DNA of 64,000 nt from Aliidongia dinghuensis (GTDB lineage Bacteria; Pseudomonadota; Alphaproteobacteria; ATCC43930; CGMCC-115725), in contig NZ_BMJQ01000010.1 of the NCBI RefSeq assembly GCF_014643535.1, positions 186,001 to 250,000 on the forward strand, given 5' to 3'. The translations under genes and the position numbers were made by a program. Position 1 is the stretch's first letter; the number at the start of each line of letters is the position of its first letter. Below are positions 27,029-36,865 of this stretch, in pieces. The notes under the pieces were generated by a model that saw only the letters and a list, made by a program, of their open reading frames with translations, made no database searches and was not told the origin of the DNA.

Positions 27029-27411
27029 CGCGGCTCCGGCAGCAGGAAGGTCCGCCGGGCCGCGGCGGAGCTGAGACGCTCGGCACTGTACCAGCGCTGC
27101 AGCACCGCCTTGTCGAAGAGATCGGGATTGTCGCGCTCGAAACGGGCAAAGCTCTCGTCGCCGGCCAGTAGCCGTTCGCCGACCAGCGCCAGGAAACCGA
27201 CAGTGATCGTCTCGTGATAGGCTCCGGGCCTACCGGCCTTGACCGCGAGGGCGCGCAGCGCCGCGGCATAGGCCGGCGCCACCTCGAGAAACGGGGCCCG
27301 GCGCAGCATTTCGAACGCGACGCGGACATGGTCGCGATGACGAAACCCGGCCGGATCGATTCCGCCGCCGAGGAATGCGGCGATGGCTGCGTCGCCGTCG
27401 TCAGGCAGCAT
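27025..27411 (-). CDS. Conserved-looking hypothetical protein (128 aa)
   Basis: A small soluble protein with FRHRDHVRVAFEMLRRAPFL near the N-terminus and YHETITVGFLALVGE in the middle, a histidine-rich helical pattern. I do not know its function. The ATG at 27411 overlaps the end of the upstream RHH-like gene by 11 bp; the frame extends upstream to 27471, but that part overlaps the RHH gene. It forms a unit with that gene and the 50-codon ORF downstream. Confidence 0.7.
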   Translation of the reverse strand: MLPDDGDAAIAAFLGGGIDPAGFRHRDHVRVAFEMLRRAPFLEVAPAYAAALRALAVKAGRPGAYHETITVGFLALVGERLLAGDESFARFERDNPDLFDKAVLQRWYSAERLSSAAARRTFLLPEPR

Positions 27412-27664
27412 CGCCGCCCCCGGATGCTTCCACCAGCCGGTGCGCGTCCGCCGCCGAGAGATCCAGGCCATAGACCGCCTTGAGCGCCGCGATCTGGCGC
27501 AGCGTCTCGTCCGAAAACGGCGGCTTGCCCTCGAAACTGTGCAGCACGATGCCCTCGAGCAGATCGCCTAAGGACAGGTCGAGATACTCGGCCAGCCCCT
27601 TCAACACCTTGAGCATGCGGCGTTCGAGCCGGACGCCCGTCTGGACACGTTCGATCGTTGTCAT
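27401..27664 (-). CDS. Small ribbon-helix-helix-like protein
   Basis: 87 residues. Residues 5-44 read as a short strand (RVQTGVRL), a helix (ERRMLKVLKGLAEYLDLS) and a second helix (LGDLLEGIVLHSF), the ribbon-helix-helix layout of small DNA-binding regulators and antitoxins. A C-terminal helical part (SDETLRQIAALKAVYGLDLS) follows. The ATG at 27664 is followed downstream by an overlapping hypothetical gene. A regulatory role is inferred only from the predicted fold. Confidence 0.65.
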   Translation of the reverse strand: MTTIERVQTGVRLERRMLKVLKGLAEYLDLSLGDLLEGIVLHSFEGKPPFSDETLRQIAALKAVYGLDLSAADAHRLVEASGGGDAA

Positions 27665-27817
27665 GATGTGATATATGTACCAAGGTAACATTTCGAAGTC
27701 CAGGCTTGCCGGTAGCGAGGCCGGATCTTCCAGTGCGCTCCACCCGCGATTTCGGCCATACTTGGCCGCAACCAGCCCGACTGTGGCCGGCGTGATGAAC
27801 CCAGGGAGACTTGCTTC

Positions 27818-28573
27818 GTGACCGGAACGCCCAAGACTGTCGATCTGCCGGAGGAAGCACGCCAATTCCTGCTTGGCGTCTACGAGCGCGCCAAGGCGCG
27901 GCTCGAAGCGGTCATCGAGCGCCATGGCATGCGCCCGGGCGTCTCGGCCGCTATGGCGGTCGAGCGCCTCGCCGTGCTCGACGAGGAGATGGCGCCGATC
28001 TTCCCGGCGCTGGAGCAGGCCGGCAGCCACGTCGATTGCGCCAGGGGCTGCGGCGTGTGCTGCACGCTCACCATCGACGTGACGCCGGACGAGGCCTTCG
28101 CGCTCATCGAGCATCTGGAGCGCACGCAACCGGCGGAAACGGTCACCGCGATCAAGGCGCGCGCGCTTGCGGCCGACACCCGCGGCCACGGTATGGAGCC
28201 GCTCGCCCGCCACCGGCTCAAGATCGCCTGCCCGGTCCAGGACCCGGCGACGATGGAGTGCCTCGGCCATGCAGCGCGACCGACGCCGTGCCAAGGCTAT
28301 CTGTCGCTCGACGTCAAGCGTTGCCAGGCGGTGCACGACGGCACCGGCCTCGACGTGCCGCAGCCGACCGCCGCCAACATGCTGACCAACGTGGTGTCGC
28401 ACACGCGCAGCTATGCGTTCGAGGATGCCGGCGCCCCGCGCCAGTCGCTGGAACTGACCGCCGCCCTCGTCGCCGCCTGGGCCGATCCGGATGCGGAACG
28501 GCGCTGGCTCGCCGGGGAAACGGTCCTGGAGCAAGCTGCGAGCTATCAGCCGCCGGCCGACGGCGGGCGATAG
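27818..28573 (+). CDS. Cysteine-cluster protein, YkgJ-like
   Basis: 251 residues. The motif DCARGCGVCCTLTIDVTPDE (Cys74, Cys78, Cys81, Cys82), followed later by IACPVQDP and PTPCQGY, resembles the YkgJ cysteine-cluster family, which is thought to bind zinc or iron. The start is GTG 27818 with AGGGAG nine bases upstream. It is flanked by the small RHH cluster (divergent) and the 3' end of the ribosomal operon. Function unknown. Confidence 0.72.
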   Translation: MTGTPKTVDLPEEARQFLLGVYERAKARLEAVIERHGMRPGVSAAMAVERLAVLDEEMAPIFPALEQAGSHVDCARGCGVCCTLTIDVTPDEAFALIEHLERTQPAETVTAIKARALAADTRGHGMEPLARHRLKIACPVQDPATMECLGHAARPTPCQGYLSLDVKRCQAVHDGTGLDVPQPTAANMLTNVVSHTRSYAFEDAGAPRQSLELTAALVAAWADPDAERRWLAGETVLEQAASYQPPADGGR

Positions 28574-28611
28574 ATCCCCGCAAGGTGGGAGAAGCGAGCC
28601 GATATGAACGA

Positions 28612-28680
28612 CGACAGGCCCGGGCGCTTTCGCACCCGGGCCTGTCGGACTATCGATCTCGACGGGCGGGATCGCCCGTC
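28612..28680 (-). terminator. Two hairpins downstream of rplQ
   Basis: A 13-bp perfect stem (CGACAGGCCCGGG with CCCGGGCCTGTCG, 28612-28647) and an 8-bp stem (GACGGGCG with CGCCCGTC, 28661-28680) lie immediately past rplQ and after the convergent Cys-cluster gene. There is no clear T-run, so Rho-independent function is uncertain, but the position fits the end of the ribosomal operon. Confidence 0.6.
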
Positions 28681-28689
28681 AGAGCATCA

Positions 28690-29106
28690 TCAGGCGGCTT
28701 CGGCCTCGGTCTCGGCAACCGGGCCCGAATCCTTGCCCTTGGCTTCCGGATCGCGATCGACCAGCTCGATCACGGCCATCGCCGCACTGTCGCCATAGCG
28801 GAAGCCCGCCTTGACGATGCGGACGTAGCCGCCCTGGCGCTCCTTGTAGCGCTCGGCGATCGTCGAGAAGAGCTTCTCGGTGACCGTCGTGTCCTGCAGC
28901 ATCGACAGGGCCTGGCGCCGGCAATGCAGGCCGCCCCGCTTGCCGAGCGTAATCAGCTTCTCGACGATCGGACGCAGGTCCTTCGCCTTCGGCAGGGTCG
29001 TGGTGATCTGCTCGTGCTTCAAGAGCGCGGCAGCCATATTCTCGAACATCGCCTTGCGATGCGACGAGGTGCGGCTGAACTTCCGGCCGCTCAATCCGTG
29101 ACGCAT
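28690..29106 (-). CDS. rplQ: 50S ribosomal protein L17
   Basis: 138 residues starting [20 protein letters not shown], the diagnostic L17 N-terminus, with [18 protein letters not shown] following. The C-terminus has an acidic Ala/Glu tail. It is the last gene of the alpha operon after rpoA. Confidence 0.97.
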   Translation of the reverse strand: MRHGLSGRKFSRTSSHRKAMFENMAAALLKHEQITTTLPKAKDLRPIVEKLITLGKRGGLHCRRQALSMLQDTTVTEKLFSTIAERYKERQGGYVRIVKAGFRYGDSAAMAVIELVDRDPEAKGKDSGPVAETEAEAA

Positions 29107-29142
29107 TCCTAACTCCCTCGCGGCCTAGCGGGCCGTCCTTCC

Positions 29143-30159
29143 TCAGTACGGCTCCTCGAGCCGCTTGGCCAACTCTTCGATATTTTCCGGCGGCCAGTTC
29201 GGGATCTCCATGCCCAGATGGAGGCCCATGTGGCTCAGCACTTCCTTGATCTCGTTCAGCGACTTGCGGCCGAAATTCGGCGTGCGCAGCATCTCCGCCT
29301 CGGTCTTCTGAACGAGATCGCCGATGTAGACGATGTTGTCGTTCTTGAGGCAGTTGGCCGAACGGACCGACAGCTCGAGCTCGTCGACCTTGCGGAGCAG
29401 GTTCTTGTTGAACGGCAGCTCGGCCGGCCGGCTCTCCTCGGTCGCGAGCCGCGGCTCGTCGAAATTGATGAACAGCTGCAGCTGGTCCTGCAGGATGCGG
29501 GCGGCGAGCGCCACCGCGTCCTCGGGCGTGACCGCGCCGTTGGTCTCGACCAGCATGGCGAGCCGGTCATAGTCGGTCACCTGGCCGACGCGGGTGTTCT
29601 CGACCTTGTAGCTGACCTTGCGCACCGGGCTGAACAGGGCGTCGACCGGGATGAGGCCGATCGGCGCGTCCTCGGGCCGGTTCTGCGTCGCCGCGACGTA
29701 GCCCTTGCCGGTCTCGACCGTGAACTCCATGACGATCTTGGCGCCCTGGTCGAGCGTGCAGATCACGAGGTCCGGGTTCATGACCTCGATGTCATGGCCG
29801 GTCTCGATCTGGCTCGCGCGCACTTCGCCGGGGCCGGTGGCCCGGAGCCGCATGCGCTTCGGGCCGTCGCCGCCCATGCGCAGGCCCAGGCCCTTGATGT
29901 TCAGCACGATGTCGGTGACGTCTTCGAGCACGCCGGGGATCGACGAGAACTCGTGCAGCACACCTTCGATCTGCACCGAGGTGACGGCGGCACCCTGCAG
30001 CGACGACAGCAAGACCCGGCGCAGCGCGTTCCCGAGCGTCAGGCCGAAGCCGCGCTCCAGGGGTTCCGCGACCACGGTCGCAACCCGGGCGGCATCGTCA
30101 CCCGGCTCGACTTGGAGCTGCTTCGGCTTGATCAGGGTCTGCCAGTTTTTCTGAATCAC
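29143..30159 (-). CDS. rpoA: DNA-directed RNA polymerase alpha subunit
   Basis: 338 residues. The N-terminal domain has [19 protein letters not shown] and the C-terminal domain has [19 protein letters not shown] and [15 protein letters not shown] (UP-element and activator contact). The start is GTG 30159 ([14 protein letters not shown]), supported by GAGG eight bases upstream; the longer frame to 30309 runs through the intergenic hairpin. Confidence 0.97.
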   Translation of the reverse strand: MIQKNWQTLIKPKQLQVEPGDDAARVATVVAEPLERGFGLTLGNALRRVLLSSLQGAAVTSVQIEGVLHEFSSIPGVLEDVTDIVLNIKGLGLRMGGDGPKRMRLRATGPGEVRASQIETGHDIEVMNPDLVICTLDQGAKIVMEFTVETGKGYVAATQNRPEDAPIGLIPVDALFSPVRKVSYKVENTRVGQVTDYDRLAMLVETNGAVTPEDAVALAARILQDQLQLFINFDEPRLATEESRPAELPFNKNLLRKVDELELSVRSANCLKNDNIVYIGDLVQKTEAEMLRTPNFGRKSLNEIKEVLSHMGLHLGMEIPNWPPENIEELAKRLEEPY

Positions 30160-30239
30160 GAGTGAAACCTCATGCCGAACAGCCCGCCCGATCGATATCG
30201 GAATTCCTGGATATCGGCAGGCGGACGATTGAAAGGGAC

Positions 30240-30271
30240 GGACCGCCGCGGCTTGACGCCGCCGGCGGTCC
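30240..30271 (-). promoter_or_regulatory. Strong hairpin in the rpsK-rpoA gap
   Basis: GGACCGCC-GCGGC pairs with GCCGC-GGCGGTCC (8 + 5 bp, one bulged C) around TTGAC. It lies in the 176-bp gap between rpsK and rpoA. It may be a processing site, an attenuator or a translational control element; there is no T-run. Confidence 0.5.
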
Positions 30272-30335
30272 ATCGACCGAACTTCCACGGCCGCAACCGA
30301 AGCTCGCAAGCTCCGGCCGCCGGCCGACCTGATGC

Positions 30336-30734
30336 TCAGACCCGGCGGCGCTTCGGCGGCCGGCAGCCGTTGTGCGGGATCGACGTGACGTCGCGAATCG
30401 AGGTCACGGCAAAGCCCACCGCCTGCAGCGCGCGCAGCGCCGACTCGCGGCCCGAACCTGGCCCCTTCACCTCGACTTCGAGCGTGCGCATGCCGTGCTC
30501 CATCGCCTTGCGGCCGGCATCTTCGGCAGCCATCTGGGCGGCGTACGGCGTCGACTTGCGCGAGCCCTTGAAGCCCTGGGCGCCCGACGACGACCAGGCG
30601 ATCGTGTTGCCCTGCGCGTCGGTGATCGTGACCACCGTGTTGTTGAACGACGCGTTCACATGCGCGACGCCGGAGGTGATGTTCTTGCGTTCGCGACGAC
30701 GAAGGCGCGGAGCGCCGGCTGCAGCTTTGGCCAT
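30336..30734 (-). CDS. rpsK: 30S ribosomal protein S11
   Basis: 132 residues. [20 protein letters not shown] and the C-terminal [13 protein letters not shown] are invariant S11 features. It lies between rpsM and rpoA. Confidence 0.97.
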   Translation of the reverse strand: MAKAAAGAPRLRRRERKNITSGVAHVNASFNNTVVTITDAQGNTIAWSSSGAQGFKGSRKSTPYAAQMAAEDAGRKAMEHGMRTLEVEVKGPGSGRESALRALQAVGFAVTSIRDVTSIPHNGCRPPKRRRV

Positions 30735-30752
30735 GATGTCCTTCCGACCCGC

Positions 30753-31121
30753 TTACTTCTTCTTGCCGGCGATCGGCCGGGCAGGACCCTTGCGGGTACG
30801 GGCATTGGTATGGGTGCGCTGACCGCGGACGGGCAGCCCCTTGCGATGGCGCAGGCCGCGGTAGCAGCCCAGGTCCATCAGACGCTTGATGTTCATCGAC
30901 ACGACGCGGCGCAGATCACCCTCGACCGTGTATTCCCGGTCGATGAGCTCGCGGATGCGCAGCACTTCGTCGTCGGTGAGTTCGTGCACGCGACGCTCGG
31001 CCGGAATGCCGATCTTGCTGCAAATCTGTTCCGCCGTTACCCGACCGATACCATGGATGTAGGTAAGGCCGATGGCCACACGCTTTTGGTTCGGTATGTT
31101 GACGCCAGCAATACGTGCCAC
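30753..31121 (-). CDS. rpsM: 30S ribosomal protein S13
   Basis: 122 residues beginning with [14 protein letters not shown] and ending [11 protein letters not shown]; it contains [20 protein letters not shown]. It starts with GTG at 31121, with GAGGAG eight bases upstream; the longer frame to 31217 includes the promoter region and is not coding. First gene of the alpha operon. Confidence 0.96.
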   Translation of the reverse strand: MARIAGVNIPNQKRVAIGLTYIHGIGRVTAEQICSKIGIPAERRVHELTDDEVLRIRELIDREYTVEGDLRRVVSMNIKRLMDLGCYRGLRHRKGLPVRGQRTHTNARTRKGPARPIAGKKK

Positions 31122-31189
31122 GCCGTCGACTCCTCGAAGATAGAATACTGTGCGGTCAATCGGCCAAGGCAGATCGACTGAGGCCGCGC

Positions 31190-31217
31190 AGTGTATGAAT
31201 TTTGATTGACAAGTCAA
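31190..31217 (-). promoter_or_regulatory. Sigma-70 promoter upstream of rpsM (alpha operon)
   Basis: On the minus strand TTGACT (31217-31212) and TACACT (31195-31190) are spaced by 16 bp in the adk-rpsM gap, within an AT-rich stretch. Transcription would begin about 60 bases upstream of the rpsM GTG, allowing rpsM-rpsK-rpoA-rplQ to be transcribed separately from the spc part. Confidence 0.7.
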
Positions 31218-31238
31218 CCGCGTTAGCGGTCTGCCTCG

Positions 31239-31889
31239 TCAGACTTTCCTAAGCTCTGCCTCAATTTCTTGAGTCACAGCGTCGATATCAGCCATGCCGT
31301 CAACGCGCCTCAGAACGCCGTGGCCCTCGTAGTACGGCAGAATCGGCATGGTCTGGGCCCGATAGGCTTCCAGTCGCTTGTGTACCGTCTCGGCCTTGTC
31401 GTCCTTGCGGCGCGTGAATTCCGTGGAACCACACACGTCGCAGACGCCCGGCACTTTCGTCGGCAGGAACTTGTCGTGATAACCATGCTTGCATTTGGCG
31501 CAAGCAAAGCGACCGACGATGCGCTCAACAAGTGCAGCTTCATCGACCGCCATCTCGATCACGAGATCGAGCTCCAGCCCTTCCTTCTTCAGCATCGCGT
31601 CCAGCGCCTCGGCCTGTACGACCGTGCGGGGGAAGCCATCCAGAATGAAGCCGTTAGCGCAGTCAGGCTGGACGATACGCTGATGGATCATTTCCACCAT
31701 CACGTCGTCGGACACGTAGTGGCCCAACTCCATGACATGTTTGACGTGATGACCTAACTCCGTGTCGGTCTTGGCGACCTCGCGCAGCATGTCGCCGGTC
31801 GATAGCTGAATCAGGCCATGCGACTCGACCAGGCGTTCGGCTTGCGTCCCTTTCCCAGCCCCGGGCGGCCCCAGGAGGATGATGTTCAT
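31239..31889 (-). CDS. adk: Adenylate kinase
   Basis: 216 residues with P-loop GPPGAGKGTQAE, the AMP-binding FILDGFPRTVVQAEAL and a LID domain with four cysteines (CAKC and CDVC), so this is the zinc-LID type. It interconverts ATP, ADP and AMP. Its start overlaps the secY stop by 4 bp, the common secY-adk order. Confidence 0.96.
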   Translation of the reverse strand: MNIILLGPPGAGKGTQAERLVESHGLIQLSTGDMLREVAKTDTELGHHVKHVMELGHYVSDDVMVEMIHQRIVQPDCANGFILDGFPRTVVQAEALDAMLKKEGLELDLVIEMAVDEAALVERIVGRFACAKCKHGYHDKFLPTKVPGVCDVCGSTEFTRRKDDKAETVHKRLEAYRAQTMPILPYYEGHGVLRRVDGMADIDAVTQEIEAELRKV

Positions 31890-33232
31890 CCGCGTCTCCC
31901 GCGCAGCTTGGACCTCTTGATGAGTCCCTCGTACTGGTGCGCCAGCAGATGCGAATGAATCTGGGCCACCGTGTCCATGGTCACGCTGACCACGATGAGC
32001 AGGCTCGTGCCACCGAAGTAGAACGGAACCGAATATTCGGAGATCAGGATCTCGGGCAGGATGCACACGATCGAGAGATAGGCGGCACCCAGCACGGTCA
32101 ATCGCGTCAGCACGTAGTCGAGATAGTCGCCCGTGTTCTTGCCCGGACGGATGCCCGGGATGAAGCCGCCATACTTCTTCAGATTGTCCGCCGTCTCGGA
32201 CGGGTTGAACACCACGGCCGTGTAGAAGAACGAGAAGAAGACGATCAGCGCCACATAGAGGATCATGTAGGCGGGCTTGCCGTGGCCGACGTAGCCCGCG
32301 ATCGTGGCGAGCCAGCCGGTCGCACCCGACTGGGCCTGGAAGCCCGCGACCGTGGCCGGCAGCAGCAGGAGCGACGAGGCGAAGATCGGCGGGATCACGC
32401 CCGAGGTGTTGATCTTGAGCGGCAGGTGCGAGGATTCGCCCCCGAACATCTTCGTGCCCATCTGGCGCTTCGGGTACTGCACCAGGATGCGGCGCTGGGC
32501 GCGCTCCATGAACACGATGAACGCGATGACCGCGATCGCCATGACGATGAACAGGAGGATGATCGGCGTCGAGATGGCGCCGGTCCGGCCGAGCTCGAGC
32601 GTGGCGGCGATCGCGTGCGGCAGGTTCGCGACGATGCCGGCGAAGATGATGAGCGACGTGCCGTTGCCGACGCCGCGCGCCGTGATCTGCTCGCCCAGCC
32701 ACATCAGGAACACGGTGCCGCCGACCAGCGTCGTCATGGTGACGAAGCGGAACGCCATGCCCGGCTCCATGACGGCGGTGACGGCGCCCGAGCGCATGCT
32801 CTCAAGCCCGACGGCGATGCCGTAGGCCTGGACGATGGCGAGCGCCACCGTGCCATAGCGGGTGTACTGGTTGAGCTTCTTGCGGCCCGACTCGCCTTCC
32901 TTCTTCAACGCCTCCAGCGTCGGCGACACGGCGGTCAGCAACTGGACGATGATGGAGGCGGAGATATAGGGCGTGATGTTGAGCGCCAGGATCGACATGC
33001 GGCCGAGCGCGCCGCCCGAGAACATGTCGAAGATGCCGAGGATGCCGCCGGCGCTCTGCTGGAAGATCTGCGAGAGCGCCTGGGGATCGATACCCGGGAT
33101 GGGAATGTAGGTGCCCAGTCGATAGACCAGGAGGGCCAGCAGCGTGAACCAGATCCGCTGCTTCAGTTCGGTCGCCTTGGCGAAGGCTCCAAAATTGATG
33201 TTCGCGGCGAGTTGTTCGGCGGCAGACGCCAT
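31886..33232 (-). CDS. secY: Preprotein translocase subunit SecY
   Basis: 448 residues with ten predicted membrane helices. Family blocks are LLALLVYRLGTYIPIPGID, GGALGRMSILALNITPYISA and the cytoplasmic loop FMERAQRRILVQYPKRQMG. It is the channel of the Sec translocon with SecE (61245-61442). It starts 103 bp after the rplO stop, and a strong hairpin lies in that gap. Confidence 0.97.
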   Translation of the reverse strand: MASAAEQLAANINFGAFAKATELKQRIWFTLLALLVYRLGTYIPIPGIDPQALSQIFQQSAGGILGIFDMFSGGALGRMSILALNITPYISASIIVQLLTAVSPTLEALKKEGESGRKKLNQYTRYGTVALAIVQAYGIAVGLESMRSGAVTAVMEPGMAFRFVTMTTLVGGTVFLMWLGEQITARGVGNGTSLIIFAGIVANLPHAIAATLELGRTGAISTPIILLFIVMAIAVIAFIVFMERAQRRILVQYPKRQMGTKMFGGESSHLPLKINTSGVIPPIFASSLLLLPATVAGFQAQSGATGWLATIAGYVGHGKPAYMILYVALIVFFSFFYTAVVFNPSETADNLKKYGGFIPGIRPGKNTGDYLDYVLTRLTVLGAAYLSIVCILPEILISEYSVPFYFGGTSLLIVVSVTMDTVAQIHSHLLAHQYEGLIKRSKLRGRRG

Positions 33233-33291
33233 TCAAGCGGTTCCTTGGGACAGGAATCGTCGGGGAGGACGAGCGACAGTATAAACATGAT

Positions 33292-33322
33292 GACGGCGCA
33301 GGCGATATTCGCCTGCGCCGTC
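33292..33322. promoter_or_regulatory. Perfect 14-bp hairpin in rplO-secY gap
   Basis: GACGGCGCAGGCGA (33292-33305) and its exact complement (33309-33322) flank a 3-base loop. Read on the plus strand it is followed by seven Ts (33331-33337), the form of a terminator for antisense transcription. On the operon (minus) strand it sits just after rplO without a T-run and could be an mRNA processing or attenuation element. Confidence 0.65.
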
Positions 33323-33335
33323 GCATGGACTTTTT

Positions 33336-33833
33336 TTAGCCAGCCGTCGCTTCGGTCGCAGCCGCCTTGGCTACGGCCTTGACGATGACCTTGCCGCCGG
33401 CGGCTTCCACCGCCTTGACCGCCGCCTCGGACGCACCCGCGCACTCGATGGTGAGCGCGGTCGAGAGCGTGCCCTTGGCAAGGAGCCGCACGCCGTCCTC
33501 GAGCTTGGCCAGGATGCCGAGCTTGATCAGGCTTTCCGGCGTGACGGTGTCGCCCTTCGCGAGCTTGCCCGCCTCGACGGCCTTCTGCAGCCGGCCGACA
33601 TTGATCACCTGGTAGTTCAGGCGATGAATGTTGTTGAAGCCGCGCTTCGGCAGACGACGATGCAGCGGGGTCTGGCCGCCTTCGAAGCCGTTGATGGCGA
33701 CGCCGGAGCGCGCCGTCTGGCCCTTGCCGCCACGGCCCGAGGTCTTGCCCTTGCCCGAGCCGATGCCGCGACCGACACGCTTGAACTTGTAGTGGGCTCC
33801 CGGATTATCCGAGATCTCATTGAGCTTGGTCAT
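33336..33833 (-). CDS. rplO: 50S ribosomal protein L15
   Basis: 165 residues beginning [20 protein letters not shown], with [20 protein letters not shown] and [20 protein letters not shown], the L15 signature. The C-terminal Ala/Glu-rich tail is slightly longer than in E. coli (144 aa). Confidence 0.97.
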   Translation of the reverse strand: MTKLNEISDNPGAHYKFKRVGRGIGSGKGKTSGRGGKGQTARSGVAINGFEGGQTPLHRRLPKRGFNNIHRLNYQVINVGRLQKAVEAGKLAKGDTVTPESLIKLGILAKLEDGVRLLAKGTLSTALTIECAGASEAAVKAVEAAGGKVIVKAVAKAAATEATAG

Positions 33834-33844
33834 AATTTCTTACC

Positions 33845-34036
33845 TTACTCGCCGGCTTCGACGCGCACCAGGTGGTGCACTTTCGTCAGCATGCCGCGCA
33901 CCGAGGGGGTATCCTCGAGCACACGGGTCCGGTTGAGCTTGTTGAGACCGAGGCCCTTCAAGGTGGCCTCCTGGTCCTTCGTGCGGCCGATCGGCGAGCC
34001 GATCTGCGTCACGATCACGGTCTTCTTCTCGCTCAT
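33845..34036 (-). CDS. rpmD: 50S ribosomal protein L30
   Basis: 63 residues from ATG 34036, which has GGGAG eight bases upstream. [20 protein letters not shown] and [20 protein letters not shown] match L30. A GTG at 34045 is an unlikely alternative. It lies between rpsE and rplO. Confidence 0.95.
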   Translation of the reverse strand: MSEKKTVIVTQIGSPIGRTKDQEATLKGLGLNKLNRTRVLEDTPSVRGMLTKVHHLVRVEAGE

Positions 34037-34041
34037 CGAGA

Positions 34042-34638
34042 TCACTCCCGAGCCGCAGCTTCGGCCTGGCCGCGGCCGCCGCCGACCAGATCCGAAACCT
34101 TCTTGCCACGACGGGCCGCGACCGCGCGGGGGTTGGTCGCCCCGGAAAGCGCGTCGAAGGCCGCCTTGATCATGTTGTGCGGGTTCGAGGTGCCGACCGA
34201 CTTCGCGACGACGTCCTGAACGCCCAGCGCCTCGAAGATCGCGCGCATCGGACCACCGGCGATGATGCCGGTGCCCTGCGGTGCGGCGCGCACCACGACG
34301 CGGCCGGCGCCGTAATGGCCGGTCATGTCATGATGCAGCGTGCGGCCTTCGCGCAGCGGAACGCGGACCATCGACTTGCGCGCGGCCTCGGTCGCCTTGC
34401 GGATCGCCTCCGGCACCTCACGCGCCTTGCCCGTGCCGTGACCGACGCGGCCCTTCGAATCGCCGACGACCACGATCGCCGCGAAACCGAAGCGCCGGCC
34501 GCCCTTCACGACCTTGGCGACGCGATTGATGCCGACCAGCTTTTCGACGAGCTCGCTTTCCTCGCGATCGCGCGGTTGCCGATCCGCCTCATTACGGCCC
34601 CGGCCGCCCGAGCGGCCTTCACCTGGAGTACGTGCCAT
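34042..34638 (-). CDS. rpsE: 30S ribosomal protein S5
   Basis: 198 residues. The RNA-binding domain has [20 protein letters not shown] and [19 protein letters not shown]. The C-terminal half has [20 protein letters not shown]. The N-terminus is extended and Arg/Gly-rich ([15 protein letters not shown]), as in many Alphaproteobacteria. Confidence 0.97.
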   Translation of the reverse strand: MARTPGEGRSGGRGRNEADRQPRDREESELVEKLVGINRVAKVVKGGRRFGFAAIVVVGDSKGRVGHGTGKAREVPEAIRKATEAARKSMVRVPLREGRTLHHDMTGHYGAGRVVVRAAPQGTGIIAGGPMRAIFEALGVQDVVAKSVGTSNPHNMIKAAFDALSGATNPRAVAARRGKKVSDLVGGGRGQAEAAARE

Positions 34639-34659
34639 TTTGTTCGTCCCGGCCCTTCT

Positions 34660-35022
34660 TTAGAACGCCAGCCCGCCTTCGCGGGCCGCATCGGCGAGGG
34701 CCTTCACCCTGCCATGGAACAGATAACCGCCGCGGTCGAACACCACCTGGGTGATGCCCTTCTCGGCGGCCCGGGTGGCCAGCAGCTTGCCGACCGCCTG
34801 CGCCGCCGCGATGTCCGCGCCGGTCTTGAGCCCGTCCTTGAGCGTCTTGTCGATGCTCGACGCGGCGACGAGGGTCTTGCCCTCGGCGTCGTCGATCACC
34901 TGCGCATAGATGTGCTTGGACGAACGGAACACGGAGAGCCGCAGCCGACCGGCCGCCGCTGCCCGCAAACGATTCCGCACCCGCTGCTTGCGGCGCAGAA
35001 ATAGGGATTTCGAGTTCAGCAT
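34660..35022 (-). CDS. rplR: 50S ribosomal protein L18
   Basis: 120 residues; [20 protein letters not shown] and [20 protein letters not shown] are L18 features. It binds 5S rRNA with L5 and L25. Confidence 0.97.
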   Translation of the reverse strand: MLNSKSLFLRRKQRVRNRLRAAAAGRLRLSVFRSSKHIYAQVIDDAEGKTLVAASSIDKTLKDGLKTGADIAAAQAVGKLLATRAAEKGITQVVFDRGGYLFHGRVKALADAAREGGLAF

Positions 35023-35033
35023 GGCGCCAATCC

Positions 35034-35567
<534 letters not shown>

Positions 35568-35576
35568 GATGCTTCC

Positions 35577-35975
35577 TCAGAACACGCGGCAGAGGACTTC
35601 GCCGCCGACATTGGCAGCGCGGGCCTCGTTGTCCGACATCACGCCCCGCGGCGTCGACAGGATGGCGATGCCGAGGCCGTTGTAGACCTTCGGCAGCTCC
35701 GCAATCTTGGAGTAGATCCGGCGGCCGGGCTTCGACACGCGGCTGATCTCCTTGATGACGGGCTCGCCATCGACGTATTTGAGCTCGATCGTGAACTCGG
35801 AGATGCCGGCGCGAACATCCGACTTCGTGAAGCCGCGGATGTAGCCTTCGCGACGCAGCACTTCGAGCACGTTTGCACGGATCCGGGAGGCCGGCGAGTT
35901 CACGCTGGACGAACGCGCCCGCTGGCCGTTGCGGATGCGGGTCAGCATATCCCCCAGGGGATCGCTCATGGTCAT
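35577..35975 (-). CDS. rpsH: 30S ribosomal protein S8
   Basis: 132 residues from ATG 35975 (MTMSDPLGDMLTRIRNGQRA), chosen because AAGGGAG lies nine bases upstream; the second ATG at 35969 is worse spaced. The C-terminus has STPRGVMSDNEARAANVGGE. S8 binds 16S rRNA and in E. coli represses the spc operon. Confidence 0.96.
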   Translation of the reverse strand: MTMSDPLGDMLTRIRNGQRARSSSVNSPASRIRANVLEVLRREGYIRGFTKSDVRAGISEFTIELKYVDGEPVIKEISRVSKPGRRIYSKIAELPKVYNGLGIAILSTPRGVMSDNEARAANVGGEVLCRVF

Positions 35976-35989
35976 AACCTGGGACTCCC

Positions 35990-36295
35990 TTACCAGCTCG
36001 ACTTGACCATGCCAGGAATCTGGCCGGCCGATGCGAGTTCGCGCAACGCGATGCGCGAGAGCTTGAATTTGCGGTAGTAGGCGCGCGGGCGGCCTGACAA
36101 CGCACAACGGTTGCGCACGCGGACCCTGGCGCTGTTGCGCGGCAGGGCGGCGAGCTTCAGCTGAGCCACGAAGCGATCTTCCGGCGAGGCGCTACGGTCG
36201 CCGACGATCGCCTTCAGGCGAGCGCGCTTGGCGGCGAACCGGTCGGCCAGCTTCTGGCGCTTCTGGTTCTTCTGGACGGAACTAGTCTTAGCCAT
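35990..36295 (-). CDS. rpsN: 30S ribosomal protein S14
   Basis: 101 residues; [19 protein letters not shown] and [20 protein letters not shown] are the S14 core. It lacks the four-cysteine zinc site, so it is the long zinc-independent form. It follows rplE. Confidence 0.96.
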   Translation of the reverse strand: MAKTSSVQKNQKRQKLADRFAAKRARLKAIVGDRSASPEDRFVAQLKLAALPRNSARVRVRNRCALSGRPRAYYRKFKLSRIALRELASAGQIPGMVKSSW

Positions 36296-36314
36296 CTGTC
36301 AGATCCCTCGCCGC

Positions 36315-36857
36315 TCAGTTCACGAACGGCATCTGGAAGCCCTTGAGGAGCGCCTTCGCCTCCTCGTCGGTCTTCGCCGTGGTACAGATCACGATGTCCA
36401 TGCCGCGCATGGCGTCGACCTTGTCGTAATCGATTTCCGGGAACACGAGCTGCTCCTTGAGGCCCAGCGCGTAATTGCCCTTGCCATCGAAGCTCTTGCC
36501 GTTGACGCCGCGGAAGTCGCGGACGCGCGGCAGCGCGATGGTGATCAGACGGTCGAGGAACTCGTACATCTGCTTGCGGCGGAGCGTCACCTTGCAGCCG
36601 ATCGGCATGTTCTCGCGCAGCTTGAACGTGGCGATCGACTTCTTAGCGCGCGTCACGACCGGCTTCTGGCCGGCGATGAGGGTGAGATCGCGCACAGCGG
36701 CATCGACCTTCTTCGAGTCCTGCACGGCCTCGCCGACGCCGATGTTGATGACGATCTTATCGAGCTTCGGCACTTCCATCGGGTTCTTGTAGCCGAACTG
36801 GGCGACAAGGGCCTGGCGGACCTTCGACTCGTAGAGTTCTTGGAAACGGGCAGCCAT
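36315..36857 (-). CDS. rplE: 50S ribosomal protein L5
   Basis: 180 residues; [20 protein letters not shown] and [20 protein letters not shown] with a C-terminal FQMPF are typical of L5, the 5S rRNA-binding protein. Confidence 0.97.
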   Translation of the reverse strand: MAARFQELYESKVRQALVAQFGYKNPMEVPKLDKIVINIGVGEAVQDSKKVDAAVRDLTLIAGQKPVVTRAKKSIATFKLRENMPIGCKVTLRRKQMYEFLDRLITIALPRVRDFRGVNGKSFDGKGNYALGLKEQLVFPEIDYDKVDAMRGMDIVICTTAKTDEEAKALLKGFQMPFVN

Positions 36858-36865
36858 CTCTCACC

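Noticed and set aside
28579..30159. rpmJ (L36) in the spc/alpha region
   Set aside because: No frame with the L36 cysteine/histidine pattern was found in the secY-rpsM gaps. In Alphaproteobacteria it is usually elsewhere.
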